The notes: generated from the letters alone by a model not told the origin. Positions 45,559-55,583 are shown, counted from the stretch's first letter. The stretch: 64,000 nucleotides of DNA from Thiemannella venezuelensis (GCF_014203605.1 NZ_JACHJJ010000006.1:248001-312000); one strand, 5' to 3'. Program-made: numbers and translations.

Positions 45559-47070
45559 TCAGCCGCGGCTGATGCGGACGGCGTCCGCGATGACGTAGCC
45601 GGTGCCCGAGGTCTTCCGGCCGACGCCCACGGCGTCGTACGTCCCCGCCTTGAGCGTGAACGTGCCGAGGCTGCGCCAGACCCCGCCGCCCGAGCGCTGG
45701 TCGACGTAGACCGTCCTGCCGCCGCCGGAGGTCACGACGGTGTACGGCGCCGCGCTGCTGTATCCCGGATGCGCCGGATAGCGGACCTCGACCCGGTACC
45801 TGCCGGTGGCGGGGACCTTCATCCTGTACCAGGCGGGATCGGCGGTGGACGCCGGGACGGCGAACCGGTAGTCGGCCCCGAGGCGCTGGCCGGAGTAGGT
45901 GGAGACCTTCCAGTCCGCGCTCGCGGTGAACCGGCCGGCGGTGGCGTTGTCGGTGGTGGTCGACCACGCGGGCGTGGTCCCGGCGGTGACGTACTTCATG
46001 TACGTGGTCCAGTTCCAGTGCGGGCCCGGGTCGGTGTGGGTGGCCCCGGGCACCTCCTTGTGGGCGATGATGTGCTTGCGGTCCTTCGGGATGCCGTACT
46101 TCTCGCAGAGGTGGCGGGTCAGCGCGGCGGAGGCGCGGTACATCGCGTCGGTGAACCATGCGGCGTTGCCGACGTAGCCTTCGTGCTCGATGCCGATGGA
46201 CCGGTGGTTGTAGTCGCTGTTGCCCGCGTGCCAGGCGACGTCCTTGTGGCGCACCATCTGGGTGACGGCGCCGTTCGACGACTTGATCACGTAGTGCGCC
46301 GAGACCTTGGCGGCGGGGTTCTGGAACCAGGAGATGGCGCCCGCGTACGAGCCCTGGGTGACGTGGACGACCACCTTGTCGATCTTCCGGCTCGACGGGC
46401 GGTCGGCGGTGGTGTAGTTGCTCGATCTCGCGGCCACCCAGGACGCGGACGGGTACTCGGCGCCGGGCGCCGCCGCCGCGCCGAGGTCGCGGGCCTGGGC
46501 GTAGCCTCCCCGGTCCGCGGTGACCACCTGCGGCGCGACCGTCACGCCGCGGGCGGTGAACCCGGTGCCGAGCAGCTCGTAGACGGCGTCGGCGTAGAGC
46601 CGGGCGGTCTCGGCGGAGGAGGCGTTGCCGTACCCGGCCACGGCCTGGTACCAGCGGCCCGGGTCCTTCCTGGCGGCCTCGTCGAGGCCCAGTCCGTCGG
46701 CGTGGGCGCGCAGCACCGCCGCGCCGCCGAGGATGTTCGACGCGGTGTCGGCGCGCAGCTTCCCGACCGGGAGCCCGGTGATCTCCGCGGCCTTCTCCAG
46801 CGCGTGCACGGTGGGGTTGCTGACCAGGTGCATCATGCCGTGGCCGCCGCTCGCGCTGGGCTCTCCGCCGTGGTCGTCGAGGCGGGTCTCGGCGTAGGCG
46901 AGGGCGGCGAGCAGGTCGCGGGGGACGCCGTACTCGGCTGCGGCGCGGTCGAACGCGGCGGGCAGGGACGGGTCCGGTTCCGGCTCCGCGAGGGCGGGCG
47001 GGCCGGCCAGGACCAGCAGGGCCGCGAGGGCGGAGGCGGCGAGAGCCGCCGGCCGTCTATGGGCGAACAT
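45559..47070 (-). CDS. Secreted N-acetylmuramoyl-L-alanine amidase with SLT-like and CBM-like domains
   Basis: This 503-aa protein has a signal peptide of about 28 residues. Residues 35-170 look like a lytic-transglycosylase-type fold (GVPRDLLAALAYAETRLDDH, GGHGMMHLV, WYQAVAGYGN). Residues 215-345 form an Amidase_2 (PGRP-like) domain with Zn ligands in VVVHVTQGS and HTDPGPHWNW, and EHEGYVG. The last 105 residues are a beta-rich golvesin/xanthan-lyase-like domain (YRVEVRYPAHPGYSSAAPY, TGYVIADAVRISRG). It would cut stem peptides from murein outside the cell. Three domains in one exported chain fit wall turnover in a filamentous organism. Confidence 0.88.
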   Translation of the reverse strand: MFAHRRPAALAASALAALLVLAGPPALAEPEPDPSLPAAFDRAAAEYGVPRDLLAALAYAETRLDDHGGEPSASGGHGMMHLVSNPTVHALEKAAEITGLPVGKLRADTASNILGGAAVLRAHADGLGLDEAARKDPGRWYQAVAGYGNASSAETARLYADAVYELLGTGFTARGVTVAPQVVTADRGGYAQARDLGAAAAPGAEYPSASWVAARSSNYTTADRPSSRKIDKVVVHVTQGSYAGAISWFQNPAAKVSAHYVIKSSNGAVTQMVRHKDVAWHAGNSDYNHRSIGIEHEGYVGNAAWFTDAMYRASAALTRHLCEKYGIPKDRKHIIAHKEVPGATHTDPGPHWNWTTYMKYVTAGTTPAWSTTTDNATAGRFTASADWKVSTYSGQRLGADYRFAVPASTADPAWYRMKVPATGRYRVEVRYPAHPGYSSAAPYTVVTSGGGRTVYVDQRSGGGVWRSLGTFTLKAGTYDAVGVGRKTSGTGYVIADAVRISRG

Positions 47071-47334
47071 TGCGGAGGTCTCCTTGTCCGGGGGGTGAGT
47101 GCAGAACGGTAGAGGAGCCCACCGAGATCATCGGTGAGGTTGTTACTACGGGTATGGGAGAAAATTTCCACTTGCTCCGAGACGGGTGATCCGTTCCCGG
47201 GGAGATCCCGTTCTGACCAGCGGCTTCCGGCGCGCCTCCGGCGGGAGGGCGGATGATCGAATCTGTCGGAGCGGCTCGCTAGGGTGAGCGGCGCTTCGTC
47301 CGATTTATCCTGTTCACCCCCCGAGGATGTCCCC

Positions 47335-49692
47335 GTGCGTCTCGTCCACCGCTACCGTTTCGGGCCGATCGCAGCGTTCGTCGCGGCCGGCTATGTGCTC
47401 ACCCTCATCGTGGCCGCCGTCATCGCGCCGGCCGGCGGTGACGGGTTCCTCCGGCGGCTGGTGTTCCCCGCCGGCTGGTCGACGCCGGACGACGACCTGA
47501 CGGGCTGGGCCGTGCTGCCCCTGGCCCTCGCCGGCGGGGTGCAGGGCTGGGCGCTCTGGCAGATCCTCCGCGGATGGGCGGCCGGGGAGCGGCCCCCGTC
47601 GGAGAGACGGGTCCGCCGGCTGCGCGGGCTGCTCTACGCCGACCTGCTCCTCGGCCTGACCCTCTCCCACCCCTTCGACCTGCTGGACATGTGGTGGGTG
47701 GACATCCTGTGGAGCCTCGGGCAACTGGCCATCGTCGTGCTGTTCCACCGGGTGCTGGCGGACGCCTCCCGGATGCTGAGGCTCACCGCGCTGGCGGCGG
47801 GGACGCTCACCACGGTGGCGTGGCAGGGCAGGGTGGTCTGCGGCGAGTTCGGCTTCGACGCCGCGGAGAGGATCTTCGACCTCGTCTCCCTGGACGGGCT
47901 GACCTGGGGGCTGTGGATGGTGACGCTCCTCGTCGCCCAGGCGGGGGACGGCCGGTGGGACAGGAGCACGGTGTGGATCGGGGCGACCGGTCTGGCGATG
48001 TCGTTGCTCGTCATGCCGGTGGTCTCCTCGGTGATCCTCTCCTCCTTCTCCTTCTCCGGGAACGGCCTCGCTCCGGCGCTGCTCTCCGGCCTCTACCTGG
48101 TGAGCAACCTGCTCATGCCCGTGTGGACGGCCCGGTCCGCCCACGACCTCGCGGGCACGCCCGCGGGAGCCGTACCGCGCCCGGAGCGACCGGCCCCGCT
48201 CCGGGCCCCGCTGGGGCCGTGGCCGCTCCCGGTCGCCGCCGTCCTGCTGCCGCTGCTGCCCGCGGCCGTCAACCTCGCCCACGGCGTCCCCTTCTGGCTC
48301 GGCCCGCAGGAGACGGTCGTCGAGCATCTCTCCGGTCCGCTCCCACGGCTCTGGCTGTGCGCCGACCTCCTCGCCGGAGCCGGCGGCCTCGGCGTCCTGG
48401 CCCTGGCCGCGGTGGTGCGCCGGACGCGCGGCCGGGTGCGGACGGCGGCGGGAGTCCTGCTCCTGGCCGCCGCGGCCGGGGCCGCCATGGTGCTGACCAC
48501 CCCGGCGGCTCCGGCCGTTCCGGATCCCACCGGCTCCGGCGGGCCGAGCGTCAGCAACGTGATCTTCGGCTCCGGCGGTCCGGAGATGTACCCCGACTGG
48601 GTGTTCGCCCCCGGAGAGCAGGGCACCGAGGCCTTCCTCGGCATCTCACCGCTCTGGCACAGCGCCGCCTTCACCTTCTCCGCGCTCATCCTGCTCTTCC
48701 GGTACGGCCGGCGCCCGGCCCGGCGCTCGCCGTACCGGACGGCTCTGGCGGCCGCCGTGCCGGTCCTGGCGCTCGGCCTCCTGCCGGCGGCCGACCACGC
48801 GCGCGGCCCGCTGACCTCGAAGGAGGAGTGCGAACGGCTGCGCTCCACGAGCGGGCCGTACGGGCAGTACGTCGAGCCGCCCCCGCTCGGTCCGGAGCTG
48901 GCCTTCGTCTGCGACGTGCGCGCCTCCGAGGCCCTGCCGGGCACGCAGGACGAGCCCGACCCGGCGCTGGTGGCGTACGGGCGCCGGCTGTGCGGCGTCT
49001 ACACGCGCGGCGAGGCGGGAGAGCTCGCCCGCGTCCGGGCCGCCGGAGGCGTCGACGTGCGCGGCCTGACCTACGTCATCGACGAGATCTGCCCGAGCGC
49101 CGACGAGGTCGTCAGGGCGGAGCAAGAGGAGGAGGAGCGCGAGCTCCAGGCGTGGGAGGCGGAGCAGCGGCGCATGTGCGACGAGGCGCCCCGGCACCGT
49201 CCCCGGATCAGGCCGGCGTCGGCGACGGTGGTCGGGGAACCCGTGTGGACCGACTACGGCGTCCTGGAGGCGTACGAGGAGGCCTCCGACAACGACCCCT
49301 TCGAGGACGGCCTGCTCGACCTCGCGCAGGAGAACGAGCTGACGGCCGCGCTCCCCGGCCACCTGATGGTCCTCGTCCACTCCGACGCGGTGACCTGCGT
49401 CACCACCGAGACCTACACCCGCCGCCCGCCCGTGGAGACCAAGGGCTGGCAGCACGTCGTCGAGGTCGGCTACCGCAGCCCGGGCGGCGAGATCGTGCTC
49501 GGGGACCCGATGGGCGGCTCCACGCTCCCCGACCTCGCGCTCCGCGGCAGGAGCGGCGACTACCGGATCCGCGTGCACTACGCCTGGCTCCCCTGGAAGG
49601 GCGAGAAGTACGGCGCGCAGCGCCTGCTGATCATGGCCTATCCCGGCCGCGGAGACGACGTCGTCGTCCACCGCGAGCGGACCAGGCCGTGA
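47335..49692 (+). CDS. Large multi-pass membrane protein of unknown function
   Basis: The reading from GTG 47335 (785 aa) is preferred; GTG 47284 would add 17 residues. Around ten membrane helices occupy residues 1-490. The C-terminal 290 residues are hydrophilic with a Glu-rich coiled stretch (EQEEEERELQAWEAEQ), two cysteine-containing segments (SKEECERLRS, VDVRGLTYVIDEICPSADE) and a final beta-rich domain (VLVHSDAVTCVTTETY to the end). No family is recognised. It ends 65 bp before pglW in the same direction, so it could be cotranscribed with the defence genes. pglW also has a TAGACT element of its own at 49728-49733. Confidence 0.75.
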   Translation: MRLVHRYRFGPIAAFVAAGYVLTLIVAAVIAPAGGDGFLRRLVFPAGWSTPDDDLTGWAVLPLALAGGVQGWALWQILRGWAAGERPPSERRVRRLRGLLYADLLLGLTLSHPFDLLDMWWVDILWSLGQLAIVVLFHRVLADASRMLRLTALAAGTLTTVAWQGRVVCGEFGFDAAERIFDLVSLDGLTWGLWMVTLLVAQAGDGRWDRSTVWIGATGLAMSLLVMPVVSSVILSSFSFSGNGLAPALLSGLYLVSNLLMPVWTARSAHDLAGTPAGAVPRPERPAPLRAPLGPWPLPVAAVLLPLLPAAVNLAHGVPFWLGPQETVVEHLSGPLPRLWLCADLLAGAGGLGVLALAAVVRRTRGRVRTAAGVLLLAAAAGAAMVLTTPAAPAVPDPTGSGGPSVSNVIFGSGGPEMYPDWVFAPGEQGTEAFLGISPLWHSAAFTFSALILLFRYGRRPARRSPYRTALAAAVPVLALGLLPAADHARGPLTSKEECERLRSTSGPYGQYVEPPPLGPELAFVCDVRASEALPGTQDEPDPALVAYGRRLCGVYTRGEAGELARVRAAGGVDVRGLTYVIDEICPSADEVVRAEQEEEERELQAWEAEQRRMCDEAPRHRPRIRPASATVVGEPVWTDYGVLEAYEEASDNDPFEDGLLDLAQENELTAALPGHLMVLVHSDAVTCVTTETYTRRPPVETKGWQHVVEVGYRSPGGEIVLGDPMGGSTLPDLALRGRSGDYRIRVHYAWLPWKGEKYGAQRLLIMAYPGRGDDVVVHRERTRP

Positions 49693-49757
49693 TCCTGCCG
49701 GAGCCCCGCCGGGCCCGCGTCAATGACTAGACTCTGCGCCGAGGATCGGAGGGACGG

Positions 49758-52700
49758 GTGGATTCCGCAAGCACACGCTGGGTGGAGGTCGCGCCCTCCG
49801 CGCACGCCCACGAGCGGGGCGGGCTCGCCGCGATCCGGGCCGTTCTGCCCGACGAGGACCCCTACCGGGCGTGGAGCAACTTCAGCTTCACCACCCGCAG
49901 CGGCCGTCAGTACGAGGTCGACCTCCTGGTCATCGGCAAGGGCGGCATCTACCTCCTGGAGCTCAAGCACTGGTCCGGGCGGATCACCGGTGACCATCAG
50001 ACCTGGTTGCACAACGGCACGGCAGAGGACCATCCCCGCATCCTCACCGACACCAAGGCCAAGCACTTCAAGCAGCTTCTCGAGGACGCGGGCGGGAAGG
50101 ACCTGCCGTTCGTGCACGCGGGTGTGGTCCTGCACCAGCCGTCCACCGAGGTCAGGCTCACCGACCGGGGCGGGCACGGCGTCTACCGGATCGACGGCCG
50201 GGGTCCGGACGGCTTGGCCGAGCTGATCAAGGACCAGCTGGCCGTCACACCGAGGAACCCCCGCAACGCGGTCGACCGCAGGCGCTCGATCGAGCTGGCC
50301 AAGCTGATCGAGAGGGCGGGCGTCCGGCCGAGCGTCCGGCACCGCAAGGTCGGCAACCTGGAGCTGGCCGACAGCCCGCTGGCCGAGGGCCCCGGCTGGC
50401 AGGACTACCTGGCCCGGCACCCCCTGCTCGACGGCGTCCGGCGGGTCCGTTTCCACCTGGTCGACCGGAGCGTCTCCCAGGAGGAGCGCGCCGCGATCCT
50501 GCGGGCGGCCAAGCGCGAGTTCGTCACCCTGGAGAACGTCAACCACCCCGGCATCGCCCGCGCGATCGAGTTCGACGAGCACGAGCGCGGCCTCGCCGTC
50601 GTGTTCGAGCACGACGAGAGCGAGGTGCGGCTGGACCACTTCCTGCGGCAGAAGGCAGGAGAGCTCTCCCTGGACGCGCGGATCGACCTGGTCCGCACGC
50701 TGGCCAACACGCTGCGCTATGCCCACTCGCGGCGGCTGGTCCACCGCAGGCTCAGCCCGCTGTCCGTCTTCGTCCGCACCCTGGCCCAGGGCCGGTACGG
50801 CGTGCGGGTCCGCGACTGGCACACCGCCGGGCGCCCGCTGCCGGGCTCACCCGGGCACGGCAGCTACGCCGCGGGCACCCGCACGATGGAGGCGCTGACC
50901 GACCGGGCCGCACACGGGTACATCGCTCCCGAGACGTTCCGCGATCCCGACGCCGACTCGGTGCCGGCCGACGTCTTCGGGCTCGGCGCCGTCTCCTTCC
51001 TGATCTTCACGGACGTCGCCCCCGCGGGCACGGGCGAGGAGCTCCAGCAGCGGCTCACCCGCGAACGCGGTCTCGACGTCGGCGTCGAGCTGGACGGCGC
51101 CCCGCAGGCGATGATCGATCTGGTGCGGAACGCCACCGCCGGTGACGTCGACCTCCGTACGGAGTCGGCGGAGAGGTTCGCACAGGAGCTGGAGGCCCTG
51201 GTCCAGGAGATCCTTCTGCAGGAGGATCTCGCGCAGCAGGTCGATCCGCTGGACGCGGCCCCCGGCTCGGTGATCGGCACCAGGGAGCAGCCCGGCCGGT
51301 TCGAGGTGGTTCAGCGGCTCGGTCAGGGCTCCACCGCACTGGCGCTGCTCGTGAAGGACCCGCAGCACGGCCTGGCCGTGCTGAAGGTGGCACTGGATGA
51401 GGAGGGCGCGCGCCGGCGGCTGCTGGACGAGGCCGAGGTGCTCAAACTCGCCCGCGATCCGCGCATCGCCCGCGCCCTGGAGGGTCCGCTGGTCGCCGGT
51501 GGCCGTACGGCCCTGCTGCTGGAGGACGCCGGCCGGGAGAGCCTGGCCGCCGTGATCCGCCGGGAGGGGAGGCTCTCCCTCGACTTCCTCGCCCGCTGGG
51601 GCAAGGACCTGCTGGAGATCCTCGCCTCGCTGGACCTCGCCGGGATCAACCACCGCGACATCAAGCCCGACAACCTCGCCTTCCGCGAACAGGGCAAGAG
51701 CCGTGAGGTGCATCTCACGCTCTTCGACTTCTCGCTGTCGCGGGCGCCGCTGGAGCAGACCGGGGTCGGCACCCCGCCCTACCTCGACCCGTTCTTCGAC
51801 CCCGTCCACCGGCCCCGCTACGACGCGGCGGCCGAGCGCTACGCGGCGGCGGTCACGCTGCACGAGATGGCCACGGGGAGGACTCCGTCCTACGGCGCCG
51901 GCGGCAGCCACCCCGCGGTGATCGACGGCGACGTCGCGATCGACCCGGACGCCTTCGAGCCGGGGCCCGCCCGCGACGCCCTCGTCGCGTTCCTGCGCTG
52001 TGCGCTCTCCCGGGACGTCAAGGCCCGGCACGACTCGATCGAGACCATGCGGATGGCTTGGCAGGCGGTCTGCGAGGCCATCCCTCCCGCCGCCGCCACG
52101 CCGACCAGCGTCAACCCGGTGACGGGAGAGGAACTCGACCAGGCGGCAAGTAAGGCGGGCCTCGACACGGCGATCGCCTCGGCCGGTCTCACTCCGCGGG
52201 CCGTCGACGCGCTGCACCGCATCGACGTCAGGACCGTCCGCGACCTGCTGGCCCGCTCGCCGTTCGAGCTCTCCCGCCTGTACGGCCTGGCGGACCCCAC
52301 CAAGCGGGAGATCAGGCGCAGGGCCAAGCAGTGGCGCGGCCGGCTCCAGCCGGTCACCGACAGCCCGGGGGCGGCGGACCTCCAGGACGGCTCCGACCGG
52401 GGGATCGGCGCGGTCCTCGCCGCCCTGGTGCCGAAGAGCGTCCGCAAGGACTCCACGGAGGAACGGGTGCTCCGGCTCTACCTCGGGCTGGAGGACGGCA
52501 CCCCCGACTGGCCGGGCAACGCCGAGCTGGCCCGGGCCGCCGGGGTCACCGCGGGCCGGGTCGGCCAGATCATCCCCACGGCGCGCAGGGGCTGGCGGTC
52601 GAAGCAGAGCCTCACCCAGGTCCGCGAGGAGATCGTCGAGATCGTCGGAGACGCCGGAGGGGTGATCGCCGCCACCGGCATCGCCGAGGCGCTGCTCGCC

Positions 52701-53930
52701 TCCCGCAGCCCCGGCGCGGTGGGGGAGCGGTGGATGCGCGGCGCGCTGGGCCTGGTGCGCGCGGCCGTCGAGGTCGAGGCCGAGCGCGGTGGAGCGGCCA
52801 GGCTCCTGCAGCGGCGCTCGCACCGCTCGGTGATCGTCGCGCTGGAGAAGCCCACCGACCCGGAGGCCGTGCCCGGCACGGACCTGCTGGACTACGCCGT
52901 ACGGCTCGGCAAGGCCGCCGACCAGCTCGCCGCCGAGAGCCCGCTGCCCGGCGCCGCGCACACCGAGGCCAGGCTGCGTGCCGTACGGAGGCCGGAGGGG
53001 TGCGCGGAGCTGTCCGCCGAGCGGATGGCGCCGCTGGCCGCCGCCGCCTCGCGGACGGCCGCGGCCAACGGCCGGGGCGAGATCTACCCCGACGGGCTGG
53101 ACCCTCGCCGGGCCCTGGAGCAGATGGCCTCCTCGCTCGGCGTGATCCGGCACGGCATGAACCCCGAGCAGCTCAAGGAGCGGGTGCGCGCCCGCTATCC
53201 GAAGGTCGGGGAGTTCCCGGAGGATCCGCCGGGGCGGGAGCCGCGCAGTCTCAACGCGCTCCTGAAGAAGGCGGGGGTCCCGCTCGTCTTCGAGAAGGGG
53301 ACCTACGAGCCGCGCAAGGTGCAGGGCAACATCCTGCCCTCCTCCCGGAGCCGGGGGCTGACGAGCTTCAGCGGGAGCACGGACGGCAGGGAGTTCGCCG
53401 ACTTCGAGCGGCGCATGGCGCTCGCCGCCCGCGAGCGAGGATTCGTCACGCTCAGCGTGGACTACCGCTTCTACACCGGCGCCGTCGCCGCGCTGAGCGC
53501 CCGCTTCGGCGCCGAAGTGCTCGACGTGACCGCGGAGCTGGTCACCGCGATGCGGGCGACCGCCGACAGCTTCAACGTCGACTGGTCGCTGGTGCTCCAC
53601 TCCGACCGCCCCGACGCGGCCCCGCAGGACGCCGCGAACCTGCGCAGGCTGGTCGCGCTCGCGGCGGCGGACCTGGAGGAGCGCCTGGTCACCGGCCCGG
53701 AGCCGCTGCTGATCGTCGAGGCGGCGCCGCTGGCCCGCTACGACCGGCTCGGCGTGCTGGAGCGGCTGGCGGACAAGGCGACCGCCCGGCCCGCGGCCCG
53801 GTGGCTGCTGCTGCCCGTCGAGCGGGGCGGCGCGCCGTACATCGACGACCGGCCCGCCCCCGGCGCCCTCGATGCGCTGAGGGTCTCCACGAACTGGGTC
53901 GAGGCCCACCGCCACCTCGCGGCCTCGTGA
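49758..53930 (+). CDS. pglW: BREX-2/Pgl serine-threonine kinase PglW
   Basis: This 1390-aa protein has an N-terminal NERD domain with Asp55 (YEVDLLVIGKG) and Glu68-x-Lys70 (LLELKHWSG), a PD-(D/E)XK-like set. Residues about 135-480 form a first kinase-like domain with HRR instead of HRD (His329) and no complete catalytic set, so probably inactive. Residues about 510-780 form a second kinase: glycine loop GQGSTALALL, Lys543 (AVLKVALD), HRDIKPDN (632-639) and DFS (657-659) for DFG. The C-terminal 600 residues include a helix-hairpin segment (RAVDALHRIDVRTVRDLLARSP). PglW is a core kinase of the phage growth limitation (BREX type 2) system. It starts at GTG 49758 after GGAGGGA. Confidence 0.93.
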   Translation: MDSASTRWVEVAPSAHAHERGGLAAIRAVLPDEDPYRAWSNFSFTTRSGRQYEVDLLVIGKGGIYLLELKHWSGRITGDHQTWLHNGTAEDHPRILTDTKAKHFKQLLEDAGGKDLPFVHAGVVLHQPSTEVRLTDRGGHGVYRIDGRGPDGLAELIKDQLAVTPRNPRNAVDRRRSIELAKLIERAGVRPSVRHRKVGNLELADSPLAEGPGWQDYLARHPLLDGVRRVRFHLVDRSVSQEERAAILRAAKREFVTLENVNHPGIARAIEFDEHERGLAVVFEHDESEVRLDHFLRQKAGELSLDARIDLVRTLANTLRYAHSRRLVHRRLSPLSVFVRTLAQGRYGVRVRDWHTAGRPLPGSPGHGSYAAGTRTMEALTDRAAHGYIAPETFRDPDADSVPADVFGLGAVSFLIFTDVAPAGTGEELQQRLTRERGLDVGVELDGAPQAMIDLVRNATAGDVDLRTESAERFAQELEALVQEILLQEDLAQQVDPLDAAPGSVIGTREQPGRFEVVQRLGQGSTALALLVKDPQHGLAVLKVALDEEGARRRLLDEAEVLKLARDPRIARALEGPLVAGGRTALLLEDAGRESLAAVIRREGRLSLDFLARWGKDLLEILASLDLAGINHRDIKPDNLAFREQGKSREVHLTLFDFSLSRAPLEQTGVGTPPYLDPFFDPVHRPRYDAAAERYAAAVTLHEMATGRTPSYGAGGSHPAVIDGDVAIDPDAFEPGPARDALVAFLRCALSRDVKARHDSIETMRMAWQAVCEAIPPAAATPTSVNPVTGEELDQAASKAGLDTAIASAGLTPRAVDALHRIDVRTVRDLLARSPFELSRLYGLADPTKREIRRRAKQWRGRLQPVTDSPGAADLQDGSDRGIGAVLAALVPKSVRKDSTEERVLRLYLGLEDGTPDWPGNAELARAAGVTAGRVGQIIPTARRGWRSKQSLTQVREEIVEIVGDAGGVIAATGIAEALLASRSPGAVGERWMRGALGLVRAAVEVEAERGGAARLLQRRSHRSVIVALEKPTDPEAVPGTDLLDYAVRLGKAADQLAAESPLPGAAHTEARLRAVRRPEGCAELSAERMAPLAAAASRTAAANGRGEIYPDGLDPRRALEQMASSLGVIRHGMNPEQLKERVRARYPKVGEFPEDPPGREPRSLNALLKKAGVPLVFEKGTYEPRKVQGNILPSSRSRGLTSFSGSTDGREFADFERRMALAARERGFVTLSVDYRFYTGAVAALSARFGAEVLDVTAELVTAMRATADSFNVDWSLVLHSDRPDAAPQDAANLRRLVALAAADLEERLVTGPEPLLIVEAAPLARYDRLGVLERLADKATARPAARWLLLPVERGGAPYIDDRPAPGALDALRVSTNWVEAHRHLAAS

Positions 53931-53932
53931 CC

Positions 53933-53952
53933 GGGCCGTCCGGGGACGGGCC
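53933..53952. terminator. Hairpin between convergent pglW and the HEPN-motif gene
   Basis: GGGCCGTCC-GG-GGACGGGCC pairs at 8 of 9 positions in the 21-bp gap between the two stop codons and extends into the minus-strand stop. It may terminate both transcripts; there is no real U-tract. Confidence 0.4.
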
Positions 53953-55583
53953 TATTCGAGCAGATCGCAGAGGTCGGGGCCGAGGTCGTCGCCGACCATG
54001 CGCAGGGCGGTCTCGGCGCGGGAGGCGAGGGCGACCGGCCGGACCTTGGTGACCAGGTGCGCGTGGGTGAGCCGGTCCAGCGCCGCGCCCACGAGCGGGG
54101 CGGTCACGCGCAGGGCGGCGGGGAGCGCGACGCCTCCGGTGGAGCCGCCGTGCAGGACGATGTTGCGGCAGCGGTACATGCGGCGGAGCGACACCTCCAC
54201 GTAGAAGCGCACCCGTTCCAGCACGCGCTGCTCGTCGGCGAACAGCTCACGCATGCGCAGGACGGAGGCGACGTCGCTGCCGGTCCGCCAGGAGCGGAGA
54301 AGCGGGAGGGCGCCCCTGCCGCGCAGCTCGGCGGAGACGACCGCCGCCCGTTCCCGGTTGGACCCGCACGCCGCCAGGCGTCCGGTGAGGTCGTCTCCCG
54401 TCACCTCGCGGATCCGGTAGGAGAGCGCGGTCAGCTCGGCCCGCGGCCACGAGCAGGCGACGAGCGCCGCGGCGCGGGCCGCCGCGACCACCTTCTCCCG
54501 CTCGTCGGGGTCGCGGGCCTCGGTGAGGAGCGACTCCAGCGCCGCCCACCCTCCGGCGAGCGCGGGCGCCAGCGGCCCGTGGTTGAGCGCGGAGGCGATC
54601 TCCAGGGCGTCGTCGACCGCGCTCCCGGTCTGCTCGCCGGAGTGCTGCACTTCGGCGCCGACCACGTAGAGCTGGCGCTCGGCGGCGAGGGAGAGGACCT
54701 GGGCGCCGCGGGCCGGCAGCAGCAGCGGGACGGGCTTGGCCTCACCGGTGACGTAGGCGTCGCCCAGCGGGGACATCGGGCCGCTGGCGGCGAACCGGGC
54801 GCGGGCCTGCATCCGCTCGACCAGGTCGGAGGCGACCTCCACCGCCCGTGCCGAGTCCCTGACCTTCACCGTGAAGGTCAGGGAGCCCACGATGTGCTCC
54901 GGCGGCTTGAGCCCCGTCCCGGCGATCAGCGCCTGCGTCTCGTCGGCGGTCCGCCAGTTCGCCAGGTGCCCGGCCAGCTCCTCATGCCGGTGCAGCGAGC
55001 GGAACGGGACGACCACGCTCCAGTCGCGCGGCGGCCGGGCGAGCAGGGCGGCGGCCTCGGCGACCAGGTCCGTGGCGGCGAGGCCGGAGCGCCCGTCGCG
55101 GAGCCACCGGTGCAGGCCGGAGAGGCTGTGCCCGCTGTCGAGCAGGTGCGCGGTGACGGCCCTGGCGACCCGTTCGGGCCGGGGCGGCTGCTCGGCGGCG
55201 GCGCAGGCGGCCCAGCGGTCGAGATAGCCGGGGCGGGCCAGGTCGATGAGGTGGCGCAGCTTGCGGCGCCCGTCGCTGGCGAGCGTCAGCGTGGTTTTGA
55301 GGGACTCCTGCAGCTGGCGGCGGTAGACCTTGGAGCCGAGCGCGGGGTCGTCGCCGAGCAGGCGCTCCAGGGCGTGGCGCTGCCAGTCCACCGCGGTCTG
55401 CGACAGGACCCTGCGGTCGACCCAGACTCCGGCCTCGTGCAGCTCCTCCAGGGCGAGGAAGGAACCCAGGTCCCAGAGCCGGACGTGCCACGGCGAGCCT
55501 GTCCGGGTGAAGTCGAGCAGGCGCGTCGCGATGTGCCGGGAGTAGGAGGACCGGGGGTCGCGACCTGGGTGGGGGTCGGGCAT
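53952..55583 (-). CDS. Unknown protein with C-terminal HEPN-type RNIVLH motif
   Basis: The reading from ATG 55583 has 543 aa; an in-frame ATG at 55653, located between leader hairpins, would add 23 residues. The C-terminal region contains RRMYRCRNIVLHGG, an R-x4-H motif (Arg473-Asn474 to His478) as found in HEPN ribonucleases, in the usual setting of a long helix with a following Gly-Gly. The N-terminal 430 residues are mostly helical with no recognised domain (DFTRTGSPWHVRLWDLGSFLALEELHEAG, WQRHALERLLGDDPAL). HEPN proteins of defence islands cut RNA upon infection; that activity here is inference from motif and place. It sits within the pglW-pglX interval, convergent with pglW. Confidence 0.7.
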   Translation of the reverse strand: MPDPHPGRDPRSSYSRHIATRLLDFTRTGSPWHVRLWDLGSFLALEELHEAGVWVDRRVLSQTAVDWQRHALERLLGDDPALGSKVYRRQLQESLKTTLTLASDGRRKLRHLIDLARPGYLDRWAACAAAEQPPRPERVARAVTAHLLDSGHSLSGLHRWLRDGRSGLAATDLVAEAAALLARPPRDWSVVVPFRSLHRHEELAGHLANWRTADETQALIAGTGLKPPEHIVGSLTFTVKVRDSARAVEVASDLVERMQARARFAASGPMSPLGDAYVTGEAKPVPLLLPARGAQVLSLAAERQLYVVGAEVQHSGEQTGSAVDDALEIASALNHGPLAPALAGGWAALESLLTEARDPDEREKVVAAARAAALVACSWPRAELTALSYRIREVTGDDLTGRLAACGSNRERAAVVSAELRGRGALPLLRSWRTGSDVASVLRMRELFADEQRVLERVRFYVEVSLRRMYRCRNIVLHGGSTGGVALPAALRVTAPLVGAALDRLTHAHLVTKVRPVALASRAETALRMVGDDLGPDLCDLLE

